Part shown: piece after piece, positions 1-8,336 of the stretch
Layout: each line of letters opens with the position of its first letter
Position numbering within the stretch: the first letter of the stretch is position 1
Assembly (NCBI GenBank): GCA_013399855.1
Contig: VXAY01002882.1
Coordinates: 135,654 to 199,653 of the forward strand
DNA: 64,000 nucleotides
Reading direction: 5' to 3'
From: Oxyruncus cristatus
Lineage: Eukaryota > Chordata > Aves > Passeriformes > Cotingidae
Made by a program: the position numbers and the translations under genes
Notes under the pieces: model-generated
Database searches by the model: none
What the model saw: only the letters and a program-made list of their open reading frames with translations
What the model was told of the DNA's origin: nothing

Positions 1-43
<43 letters not shown>

Positions 44-44
44 A
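1..44. repeat. (AGAA)n microsatellite
   Basis: Eleven uninterrupted AGAA units start at the first base of the window, so the full array probably continues to the left. It is a simple tetranucleotide microsatellite, purine-rich on the plus strand. The lack of interruptions suggests it is young or still length-variable. Confidence 0.97.
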
Positions 45-559
45 TACCACTTGCATACAGACCATTTGCAGCAACAAAAATCCTCTTCTATTCTGCTGCA
101 ATTTTCTAATCACCACTGCAGTACATCAGATCCAGCAACCTCATTTCTGCCAGTGAGTTGGCAATGGTGGGGGACTTGGCTGGCCAAGACTAGCAGTATG
201 AAGAAAGTCTCTCTTCCTCCCTAAGGACCTTAGTCTCAGCTGTGGAGAAACTGTCCTGGGAGTTCCAGCAATTATAAGAATATATGTCCTATTCCCCTTC
301 TCAGCTATTAGAAGTAGGTGTTCTCTGCTCAAAAAAGCAGATATAGCAAATACACACCACAGTTCACCATATGGTTTTACCTGTGTGACCACATGGAAGC
401 GAGATGGAAAATCTACCTTGACCCTACAGCCATGGGAACATGAATTGCAAGAAAACACAATCAGAAAAGCTGGTTCTTCCTGGAAAACTGCTGCTCTGGT
501 CTCCAGTGAGTAGTTTCCCATGCAGAGTAGGAGGACTTTCTTACTCCTGATCTTAATAA
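45..559. other. Stretch without a recognised gene; possible leftmost ERV remnant
   Basis: No gene is recognised here. From roughly 330 to 560 a plus-strand reading in one frame gives short runs that look as if they could be upstream pol or gag-pol sequence of the endogenous retrovirus that is clear from about 595 onward, but I could not anchor this on a motif. The minus-strand open frame at 141-521 (126 codons) has no recognisable domain and is most simply a chance frame opposite this degenerate sequence. Confidence 0.4.
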
Positions 560-594
560 AGGAACTTCTGTTTCATATTTACAAGAAGAAAGTA

Positions 595-1870
595 GCAAAT
601 ACTAACAGTGGTTTATCATGGTCTGATCGCTGCTATGCCAGACATGCTTGAACTTCAATATCAACTGAAGTTAAAGGCTGCCCTGTGGTATGCCACAACT
701 GATATTTTTGATGCCTTTTTCTTAATTTTTAAGTTATCAGAATACAGACCACAGTGTACTTTCAGCTGGAGTGATATCTAGTACACCTGGAATCAACTGC
801 CCATGGGATGGAAACCATCTACGATGGACTGATCCAGACTGCACTGGAACAGGGTGAAATTCCAGAACCCCTGCAATACATTGATGATATAATCATGTGG
901 GATAATGCAGCAGAAGAAATTATTGGGAAAGAGAAGAAAATAGTCCAAATCCTTCTGAAAGCCAGTTTTGCCACAGAACAAAGTAAGGTCAGGAGACTGG
1001 TACAGGAGATCCAGTTTTTACGAATAAAATGGCAAGATGAACATCGTGAGTTCCCAATGGATATGAACAACAAAATAACAGCAGTATCTCCACCAACTAG
1101 CAAAGAGGAAGCACAAGCTTTCTTACACATTTTGGGTTTTTGGAGAATACATACTCTAAACTTCAGTCTGATTATAAACCAAATTTATCCAGTCACCCAG
1201 AAATGAACAATTTCAAATGGGACTCAGAGTAACGACAAGCATTTGGACAAATCAAACATGCAGTAACCCTTTGACCAATCTGGTGAAGACAAGATATATG
1301 ACCTACACCACAGCCATGGAGAATGGCCTTACCTGGAGCCTCCATCAGAAAGCACCAGGGGAGACTCAAGGTGAACCACTAGGTTTTTTGAGCCAGGAGT
1401 ATAGGCAAATGAAGTCCATTGTACTCCAACTGAAAAAGAGATACTGGCAGCTTAAGAAAGAGTTTGAGTTGGAAGTGATTGGTACTGAAGTACAGCTTCT
1501 CCTGACATCCTGACTGTCCCTGCTGGGATGGATGTTCAAAGGGCGGGAATCACACAACAGGCTCAAACAGGAAACCACAGTTGCCCAGAAATCTTGGAAG
1601 TCATCATGGACTCAATAGAAGGCAAACATTTTGAAGTACCACCAGGGAAGGTGAAGAGAGCTGAAGAGGTCCAGCTGTATAATAAACTATCAGAAACTGA
1701 GAAGCAATGTGGCCTATTCACTGATCAGTCTGTTCTATTTTAAGATATCATCAGAAGTGGAAAAATGCTGCATAGAACCCTGTATGACAAGTCCCACAAA
1801 GTACTGCAGAAGGTGAATTGAGACAATTTGTGTAAGTCCAGCTGGCTTTAGACATTGCTGACTGAGAAAA
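595..1870 (+). pseudogene. pol: ERV pol remnant: reverse transcriptase to RNase H
   Basis: This is a degenerate retroviral polymerase region. Reverse transcriptase is recognised by an LPMG version of the conserved LPQG motif at 797-808 and by the catalytic YIDD box at 877-888. The two motifs lie in different frames, so there is a frameshift between them, close to position 808. Upstream (about 640-720) the frame still reads a WYATTDIFDAFF-like block, where retroviral polymerases carry the first catalytic Asp. After the palm the reading continues in pieces (808-1206, 1217-1513, 1528-1743) separated by stops and frameshifts through the connection region. The RNase H start motif survives as FTDQS at 1717-1731, with the usual Gly replaced. 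Beyond about 1870 retroviral similarity stops abruptly. It is a dead pseudogene in a genomic ERV, assigned from motifs and overall reading. Confidence 0.85.
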
Positions 1871-1889
1871 GCGAACAGTGCTTTTACTC

Positions 1890-2300
1890 TACTGGCCTAT
1901 AAGGATGTTGTAGGGTTGTGCAGGGAGAAAATTAGAAGGGCTAAAACTCAGGTAGAACTTAATCTGACTACTGACATAAAAGACAATTAAAAATGTTTCT
2001 ACAAATAATCAGCAAGAGAAGGAGGGCTAAGGAAAATCTCATCCTTAACTGGAAATGAGGGGAAACACTGTCATAAAGAACGAGAAAAAGGCTGAGGCAC
2101 TTAACACCTTCTTTGCCTCAGCTTTTAACAGTAAGACCAGTTGTTATTGGAGTATCCAGCCCTCTAAACTGGAAAAGAGGGACCAGAATGAAGCCCCCAT
2201 AATCTAAGATGGGACATGGTCAGAGACTGCTATGCCACTTAGACACACACAGGTCTATGGGGCTGAATGGGATCCCCTCAAGTGAGGAAAAATCAAATGA
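1890..2300 (+). mobile_element. Internal CR1 LINE fragment (ORF2) inside the ERV
   Basis: The plus strand reads as the CR1 ORF2 segment between the endonuclease and reverse transcriptase domains: a CREKIRRAKTQVELNL-like block near 1920-1970, then a block equivalent to the 'ALNAFFASVF' motif near 2095-2130, then the 'LDTHKSMGPDGI' motif in decayed form near 2236-2275. Several stops and frame changes are present. Neither the CR1 3' UTR nor its octamer tail is present, so this is an internal piece and not a normal 5'-truncated insertion. It sits exactly where the ERV should continue from RNase H into integrase. Confidence 0.8.
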
Positions 2301-2329
2301 TGTAACAGACTGTTAACCCTACACTGAGA

Positions 2330-2640
2330 GAAATGACTGCTCAGACCTTCAAACATTGGAATACACTATTAGCAAAAGCCACCTGGTTAGGCAACATCAA
2401 GGGATCCGCCAATGGAGTTGGCCCTGCCCAATCAAAACACTCATGTACTGTAGAAGGGGGGACAAGGTTCCTGTAGTGCACATTAAAAATATTCTGGGAA
2501 AGTCTCTCTGGGTTATTCTGCCTCAGGTAGAGGCAAATCCATCTGCAGGATTTCTTTTGCTCAGGCACCTGAGTGCACTTGGTGGGCAATGCAGGCAAAT
2601 GGGGAATTCTGAAGTGTACATCAAGGGGATTTGATTTTGG
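2330..2640 (+). pseudogene. pol: ERV pol remnant: integrase C-terminus
   Basis: Retroviral similarity resumes near 2330 and runs to the end of pol. The recognisable part is the C-terminal segment of the integrase reading (GDKVPVVHI at about 2458 onward, then a LGKSLWVI-like block). The reading switches frame between the parts before and after about 2455, so the remnant is not translatable as one piece. The central catalytic core of integrase (the DDE region) is missing, its place being taken by the CR1 piece. The LTR begins only a few tens of bases after the end of this reading, with no room for env. Confidence 0.75.
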
Positions 2641-2664
2641 TTAAAACTGGAAAATTATTTGAAT

Positions 2665-3561
2665 TGTAAGATGTCAATTGCTACATAATAATGTATGTCA
2701 TCACCACTTTGGTTGTTGTATGCCATATCAACATTATTACAATAAGAATTATCCAGATTAATGGAGAATGGATTCTAATGAAATCAATAAAAGTGCAGTG
2801 ATAATAGAACCAGACTAGCTCAGCAGCGATGGAAGGAGAACTGGCTTTGGCATGCAACAATCCAGCAGCACACACCGTCTCTCCTGCTATGAAGGACTGC
2901 TGTGACAGATGGAGCCAAAAGTCACAGAATAAATGAACTCACCAGACATTTTATAGGGATGGCCCAAGTCCTTCAGGACGTTGGAAAGTGTGGGATCTGG
3001 GCATGGCATATGTGGTATAGAAGGAAGGGTGGATATCTTCCTGGTTTCAGCTGGAATGCATTTAGTGTTCTTCCTAGCAACTGTTACAATGATGTGTTTT
3101 GAATTTAGGATGAGAAAAATGCTGGTAACACACTGATGCTCTAGTTTTTGCTGAGCAGCACTCACACTAAGTTGTCTCATGCTGTCCTGCCAGCATGGGC
3201 TGGGGAGCACCAGAAGCTGGGAGGAGACACAGAGAGGACAGCTGACTCCAACTGGACAAAGGTATACAACATCATGCTGAACAATGATACTGGTGGGAGT
3301 TGTCTGAGGCTGGGAGCCCACTGCTTGGGGACTGGCTAAGCATCAGCTAGTGGGTGGTGATCAATTGCATTGTGCATCACTTTTTTTGTATATTCTTTTA
3401 TCATTATTACTATTTTTCCTTCTTTTTCTTTGCTATTAAACGGTCTTTATCTTAAACCCACGACTTTTACCTTTTTTCCAATTGTCTCTTCCATCTCACT
3501 GTGGGGGAGGTAAACAAAGGACTATGTGGTGTTTTGCTGCCTTCCGTGTTAAGCCACAGCA
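2665..3561 (+). mobile_element. 3' LTR of the ERVL-like element
   Basis: Long terminal repeat in the same direction as the pol remnant. The best preserved part is the 3' half: a segment around 3045-3160 ending in a conserved 'cacactgatg' stretch, a second around 3190-3355, and the T-rich R/U5 part with a polyadenylation signal ATTAAA at 3435-3440. It ends in CA at 3560-3561 after a short 'gttaagccacag' terminus typical of avian ERVL LTRs. The 5' edge is approximate; it probably starts at a TG near 2665, shortly after the integrase reading ends. The core promoter has decayed, with no clean TATA box in the expected place near 3280. It may have been a working promoter once; nothing indicates activity now. 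Confidence 0.75.
3435..3440 (+). promoter_or_regulatory. Polyadenylation signal ATTAAA of the ERVL LTR
   Basis: The hexamer ATTAAA lies in the T-rich R region of the LTR, about 120 bases before its end, the usual place for the retroviral polyadenylation signal in this LTR type. It is inferred from position and motif only. Confidence 0.6.
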
Positions 3562-6234
3562 ATCATTTAGGTTGTGTGATCTTTTCACCTATTTAAAGAT
3601 ACATTTAAAACTTTGGAGATTAATGTTTGGAGGAAGAAAATGAACCACATCTCTGGTTAATATTTCTGTCTGCAATTTAGTTTACAAAGGACGAAAGTGG
3701 ATTTGACAGCACCCATTTGAGGATCTGGAGTGAAACGCGTAAAACTTCTTTCTCAGCTCATTCTGGCATTCTTTCATTTTAAAACTATTCCTTTGTTCTG
3801 AGAGTGACTTACCCTTCTCCCAACTATTACCTCTTTTGCTTATGGTCACCTGACAGTTTGCACTGTGGGCAGAACCCACGTGCAACTTCTGTGCTTTGCT
3901 CTGCAGACAACCCCAAAGATAGACAGATGTTGCTAGTAACAGAAGCCTGAGGATAGCTAGCTCTCCCACTTCAGGGGTAGCTCAGTATTTTGTATGAATT
4001 GTTTCTTTGCTGTTCCCTCTCCTTTCCCCACTTTTGAGGTCCTTCAAGTGTGCTGTGCCTTCTGTTTGCCTACTAGAGGTCAGAGACAGATGAATCTGAG
4101 AGTAAAGTATTTAAACCGAGCTGACACTGACTTGTAAAAAGTGTCCAATTGCGGGAAATGCTCATTTTCTCTAGAACTGTCTTTTTTTTTTCTTCATCTC
4201 TGCTTTCCCCGTTTCTGTTTTCTTTACCTCTTCTTTATTCATATTTGTGATAAGGCAGCAAGGAGCTCTAGATTGACTTGCTTTGGTGTGATGGGAGGTT
4301 TTGTATGAAACCAAGCTCTGTCATAAGTGCCTGTGGTAGGAAGGCAGACTGCTTATAGTTCATGAAGCTTTCCTTTTGGTTTCTAATGTCCTTACATTAT
4401 CAGTCTCATGATTTTTAATGGCTATTCAGCTGCTGGAATGTATGTCACAAACAACTTCACTTTTTTATTTGCACAAGGGAGCTGAAAATATACCCTTTAA
4501 TATGTGGTTTAGGGAAAAGTGTTTCTATACATAGAAAAATGGAAATTAAATTTGACAAAAAGTACAATCATGATAATGGGGTTTTGCTCTTATTTTGATT
4601 TTGTGTTCATTTTTCTGATCTCCATCTCTTTTCTTTCTCATGAGGCTGAATGCCATTCCAGCTGTTTCTGCTATCCTTCCTATAGCATCTCCAACCTTTA
4701 TCTAACTAGTAAATATTCTCCCCAGGTCCAAAATAGATTTACATTATTATTTTACAGTTTTATTTTTTGTCTCGTTCATTCAACCTCTGTGGGAGATACA
4801 ACTTACCCTTCAGAGAGGTCCTCAGCATTAGGGGCCAGTGAGGATAGTTGATACACACTCATGCTTCAGTCTGCATGTAATAAGTTGAGCAGTTGCATAT
4901 TTTTAAAGCGCTGTGACACAGAGGTCGGGGGATGATACCCAGGGCAGAGCAGAGTTTTGGAAGAGGATTAGGATCAGCAGGGTTTTAAAGCTGCTAATCA
5001 CATTTTGGGGACTAAATGTAATTTTCCAGCTCTGATAAAATTAAATAAATGAAACAAGACCCTATTTCACTTGAGATAAAACATACAATTTTAAAATACT
5101 TAAAATATGAAAAAGATTGTACTGTAACATTCAGTTCTCTTCCCCAGTATGTGATGCCATAGTCCCCATGTGTATGAACTATACTTTGTGTAGTCCCATG
5201 GATTTTCTTCCTGTCATGTACTATTCTTACAGTTAGGCCTTTATTTCTGTATTTGGTTAAGTCAGGGTTTTCCCAGGTTGGGCAGGTCCGTGTTTCCTCT
5301 GAATCAGACTCCAGTCTCTGTTAGAGCTGATACAGGAGATCTTCTGGTCCTCCTGCCAGGACTTCACATGCCAGCACAGCTAATCCTGCACCATGGACAT
5401 CTGCTCTGCCTCTGGGCACAAAGGTATGACAAGGGGGCTACCACGAGCTAGAGAATTGAGCCTGGCTGATGCCAAGTCCAGAGATGGATTTGTGGAGTGC
5501 CAGACATGTCAACAAACTGTTTGTTGTTATTTTTCTTCTAAAGATAAAATGGAATTATATGAGTTATCCTCCAATTACTTTACTAAGGAGTGTCATAAGT
5601 GTGTTTTCATATTTTGTGCAAACCTATAATTTTGTTCAACATGAAATGACCTGTTGGACAAAGGAAGAGGATGCAGGTGAAGCACTTCACATGAGTTTCA
5701 GACCCCTAACCACATGCAGTTTGAGCAGCCTGCTGAGTGCTCCACAGGAAGGGGAGGAAGCCTAGCTTTCCTTGCTGGGTGTCTAAGCAAAGTGGCTGCT
5801 GCTGCAGTACAATTAGTCAAGTTTAGGTAAGAACTGGATTTCAGGTGCACTTGATCGCACCAGTGTCTTAGCATGGAGGGCCTATTATACTACCTGGATT
5901 TCCTGTGTTGTAGCCCAGAGAATATCAGATTGGATGATGGGTACTTACTCTTTTCTGGACCAAAGCCATCTGCCCATCTGAAAGGCAATTTAGAAGTATA
6001 GAATCATAGAATTTGTAATTGCTCAAGTTCAGTGCCCTGTCAAAACAAGTACACAAGACACAGACAAACAGACATGTCCTCAGCGCTGTGTGACTTGCTT
6101 AGTTCTGCTGTAGCACTTGCTTAGAGCTGGACTGATGAGGTGACTAAAAAGAAAACTACATTTCCTTTCTTTAAGTATACACAGTCTTTGAAGACTTCTG
6201 CCTCACTGATGTAAATTGTGTATAGTGGGGAACA
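3562..6234. other. Intergenic or intronic DNA, no gene recognised
   Basis: This is AT-rich DNA with pyrimidine-rich patches (about 4170-4240). No open frame has recognisable domains, and no transposable element is clear. A tiny tagaatcatagaat run at 5999-6012 resembles the end of a minus-strand CR1 tail, but the bases after it are too diverged to call an insertion. The open frames at 4519-4851 and 5393-5765 have no protein-like features and look like chance frames. Confidence 0.6.
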
Positions 6235-6239
6235 GGCTC
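6235..6239. repeat. Target site duplication (left), GGCTC
   Basis: The five bases GGCTC directly precede the LTR start TGTCATGG and are repeated exactly at 8332-8336 after the LTR end CCATGACA. A 5-bp duplication is the expected length for ERVL (class III) integration. Confidence 0.85.
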
Positions 6240-6431
6240 TGTCATGGGTTTTAGTAGCAGCAGGGGCCTATAAGGTAGTTTCAGGTAGAAGTTGCTAGAA
6301 GTTTCACTGTCCTATGAAAAGAGCCAATGATAGCCAGATCCAGGAGGGAACTTCCTGCTCCTGGCCAAAGCTGAGCCAATCAAAAGGCACTTCTGTGACA
6401 ACATGTTTAAGAACAGAGGAAAAGAAGGTTG

Positions 6432-7370
6432 GTGTCTCAGCTTAATGAGACAGAAGTGTTTTGCTAAGGAGGATGAGTTAGGAGGAAAGACCAAAACTCC
6501 TCTCTCTAAGCAATTGTAAATCCAAAATTAAAAAGGCTCCAACTGAGAAAGTGTGGAGAAAGGAAAAATAACAGCCCTTTATTAAAGGTTATATGTGTAT
6601 TGGCAGAATAACAAAAGAACACAAAACAAAACCCCTATACCCAAAAATCCCTTTCAATGAAAAATAAACAGTTCAGTTTGTGCTTTTTGATGCAATTCTA
6701 ACCACAGTCAGCAGGGGGTGCTGTTGGATCTCTGGAGGTGCAGAGCCTGCAGTGCTCGGGGTTGCGTGACAGGAGGTGCTGTTGGGCTCTGGCGGTTGTC
6801 ACGTGGAGGCCCTTGGTGTGCTGGGGGAGCCGGAATGGAGCCCTTCCCTCCCCCTCCCCAGGGGAAAAAAAAAAGAAGAAAGAAGGGTTCTTCCCAAAGG
6901 GAGTTCACATTGTCCAATGCTGACCATGTGACCCCTCCCTTCCTCACTGAAATGACCAAAAACCACTGCCAAAAAAATACAGGAACCGAGGGAGGGAAAA
7001 CAAAGGTGGATCTCTCTCTCCTCCCAAAAAAACCCAGTTCCCCTCCGATGAAGTCCAAAACTGGTCCCCCTGGGCAGGGCAGGGGCAGAGGAAAAAAAAA
7101 AGCAATGTGCCGGCAAGCCAGACAGCTAGGCTCAGAACCAAGCACACCTATCCCTCCGCTCCTGCAGGCAATGAAGGAATCACTTCACCCCTCCCAAGGC
7201 TATTAGCTTGCAATGTCAGACTGTTGGCCACTTCTTTTGTGCTTTCGCAAATACCCAAGGCAAAACCAGTCTGCCCATTCAAACATCACCCCCACCCCCC
7301 ACACACACCGTGAGGCAGGGGGAAGGGGGAAATTCCGTGTTTAGTTTTTAGAATAAGTGAACCCATGACA
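6432..7370 (-). mobile_element. Nested solo LTR, opposite orientation
   Basis: A 939-bp LTR inserted into the plus-strand LTR in the reverse direction. Read on the minus strand it starts TGTCATGGGTT at 7370 and ends CTGAGACA at 6432, so it has TG...CA ends. Its minus-strand polyadenylation signal AATAAA is at 6583-6578, about 150 bases before its end. The 5-bp flanks are GTTGG (6427-6431) and GCTGG (7371-7375), a target duplication with one transition. Removing the insert restores a continuous match between the two halves of the host LTR around 'gctg...cagaag...ccagcc'. It is therefore younger than the outer LTR. The 162-codon and 145-codon open frames within it (6718-7206 plus strand, 6708-7145 minus strand) have low-complexity Pro/Gly/Lys-rich readings without known domains and are not called as genes. 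Confidence 0.75.
6578..6583 (-). promoter_or_regulatory. Polyadenylation signal AATAAA of the nested LTR
   Basis: The minus-strand hexamer AATAAA lies inside a short palindromic context (ctttattaaag on the plus strand), before a T-rich stretch on the minus strand. Its placement relative to the LTR end fits an R-region signal. It is inferred from motif and position. Confidence 0.55.
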
Positions 7371-7896
7371 GCTGGTGTCCCAGAAGAAATTCCAGCCTGG
7401 AGGAGAGCAGAGGAGAACATGGGATAACAACGTAGACTCCAAGGTAGGAGGAGGGGGAGGGGGCCTTTTCCCTGTCCATCCCCCCGGGAGCAGGGGAAAG
7501 GACTTAGAACTGAAACCCCTGTTGCCTGTGGAAGACCACTGGGGTGCAGAGACCCCCCACAGCTCATGCTGGAGCAAGTGGATGCCTGTAGAGTCTGTGA
7601 CCCTGTGGGAGGACCAAGGATGGAGCAGAGTCCTGCAGGAGACCTGTGGCTGGTGGAGGGAGAAGCCCATGCTGAAGCAAGTTGTTCTGGGTAGGACGTG
7701 TGGCCCAGTCGGGGAGTGACCCACACCAGAGAGGTCTATCAAGGACTGTATCCCATGGGGAGGGACCTCACAGAAACAGGGGAAGGACTCAGAGCCATGA
7801 CCCCCCTGTAGCCGTGGTGAGTACTTTGGTGAAGCAGGCTGTCCCCCTGCAGCCCATGGAAGGACCATCGGAGTGCAGAGAGACCTCCCTGCACCC

Positions 7897-7900
7897 NNNN
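7897..7900. other. Assembly gap (4 N)
   Basis: Four undetermined bases lie in the GC-rich, internally repeated part of the outer LTR. The gap probably reflects a collapsed or unresolved tandem unit, since similar units lie on both sides. Confidence 0.95.
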
Positions 7901-8164
7901 CCCTACACCCGATGGAGGAGTTACTCGCAAGACAGCAGATTGAGAAGAGCTGCTGTCTAAGAGATGGACTCATTTTAACGGCAGCAGAAGCAACAACTGG
8001 CTCTGACTTCCCCTTTCCTTTCTCCCTGCACTGCTGGGGGAAGGAGTGAGAACATGAGGAATGAGGAGGGGGGGGAGAAGGTGTTGTGTTTTAAGACTGT
8101 TTTATTCCTTTACTCTTTAGTTCTTATTCTGTTAGCAATGAATCTAGCTTTTAGTTTGTTAAAT

Positions 8165-8170
8165 AATAAA
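8165..8170 (+). promoter_or_regulatory. Polyadenylation signal AATAAA of the outer LTR
   Basis: AATAAA on the plus strand, 161 bases before the LTR end, in the AT-rich stretch where this LTR type normally carries its polyadenylation signal. Confidence 0.6.
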
Positions 8171-8331
8171 TTTAAGTTCTACCCCCACATGGGTTTCCTA
8201 GTCCTTATCTCTACTAAAGAATCCTCAGCTATTTTTTTTCTCCTCTGCCAAGTGGCAGAGGGAGGGTAATTCCAGTGCTGTAGCAGTTTTTCGTGAGTAT
8301 TTGAAATCCAGCCAAGGTTAAAACCATGACA

Positions 8332-8336
8332 GGCTC
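8332..8336. repeat. Target site duplication (right), GGCTC
   Basis: Exact copy of the five bases at 6235-6239, directly after the CCATGACA end of the outer LTR. It confirms both boundaries of that insertion. Confidence 0.85.

Larger units (their letters stand above)
560..3561 (+). mobile_element. Decayed ERVL-like endogenous retrovirus (3' part: pol to 3' LTR)
   Basis: This is an old plus-strand endogenous retrovirus copy of the avian ERVL type. In order it holds reverse transcriptase, connection and RNase H remnants (about 595-1870), a foreign piece of CR1 (about 1890-2300), the C-terminal part of integrase (about 2330-2640) and, almost directly after it, an LTR ending near 3561. No env-like region lies between integrase and LTR, as expected for ERVL elements, which lack env. 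Gag and the 5' LTR are not visible and either lie left of the window or are lost. Every coding part is broken by stops and frameshifts, so it cannot make protein. The LTR end CA at 3560-3561 is followed by the bases atcat, which would be one half of the target duplication. The left boundary is uncertain. Confidence 0.8.
6240..8331 (+). mobile_element. Solo ERVL-type LTR, interrupted by a nested LTR
   Basis: A plus-strand solo LTR with perfect 8-bp terminal inverted repeats (TGTCATGG at 6240-6247, CCATGACA at 8324-8331) and a perfect 5-bp target duplication GGCTC on both sides. Its two parts are 6240-6431 and 7371-8331, about 1.15 kb once the nested element and one copy of its duplication are removed. 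The 5' part contains the 'gtagcagcaggggcct' opening and CCAAT-like boxes typical of a common avian ERVL LTR. The 3' part (about 7400-7950) carries degenerate GC-rich tandem units with recurring 'ggagcag' and 'tgtgaccc' cores. A polyadenylation signal AATAAA lies at 8165-8170. Four unknown bases interrupt it at 7897-7900. A solo LTR arises by recombination between the two LTRs of a provirus. Several open frames cross this region on both strands, but they are by-products of its GC-rich composition. Confidence 0.88.

Noticed and set aside
141..521. 126-codon minus-strand frame
   Set aside because: No domain, and it lies opposite probable degenerate ERV sequence.
5999..6050. Possible CR1 tail (tagaatcatagaat) on the minus strand
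   Set aside because: Only the 14-base tail-like run is convincing; the sequence after it does not follow CR1 well enough to call an insertion.
6708..7206. Overlapping 145- and 162-codon frames on both strands
   Set aside because: They lie inside the nested LTR, are low-complexity and Pro/Gly/Lys-rich, and exist because this GC-rich LTR has few stops.
7286..7973. 146- and 210-codon minus-strand frames
   Set aside because: They are antisense readings of the GC-rich tandem units in the outer LTR and cross an N gap.
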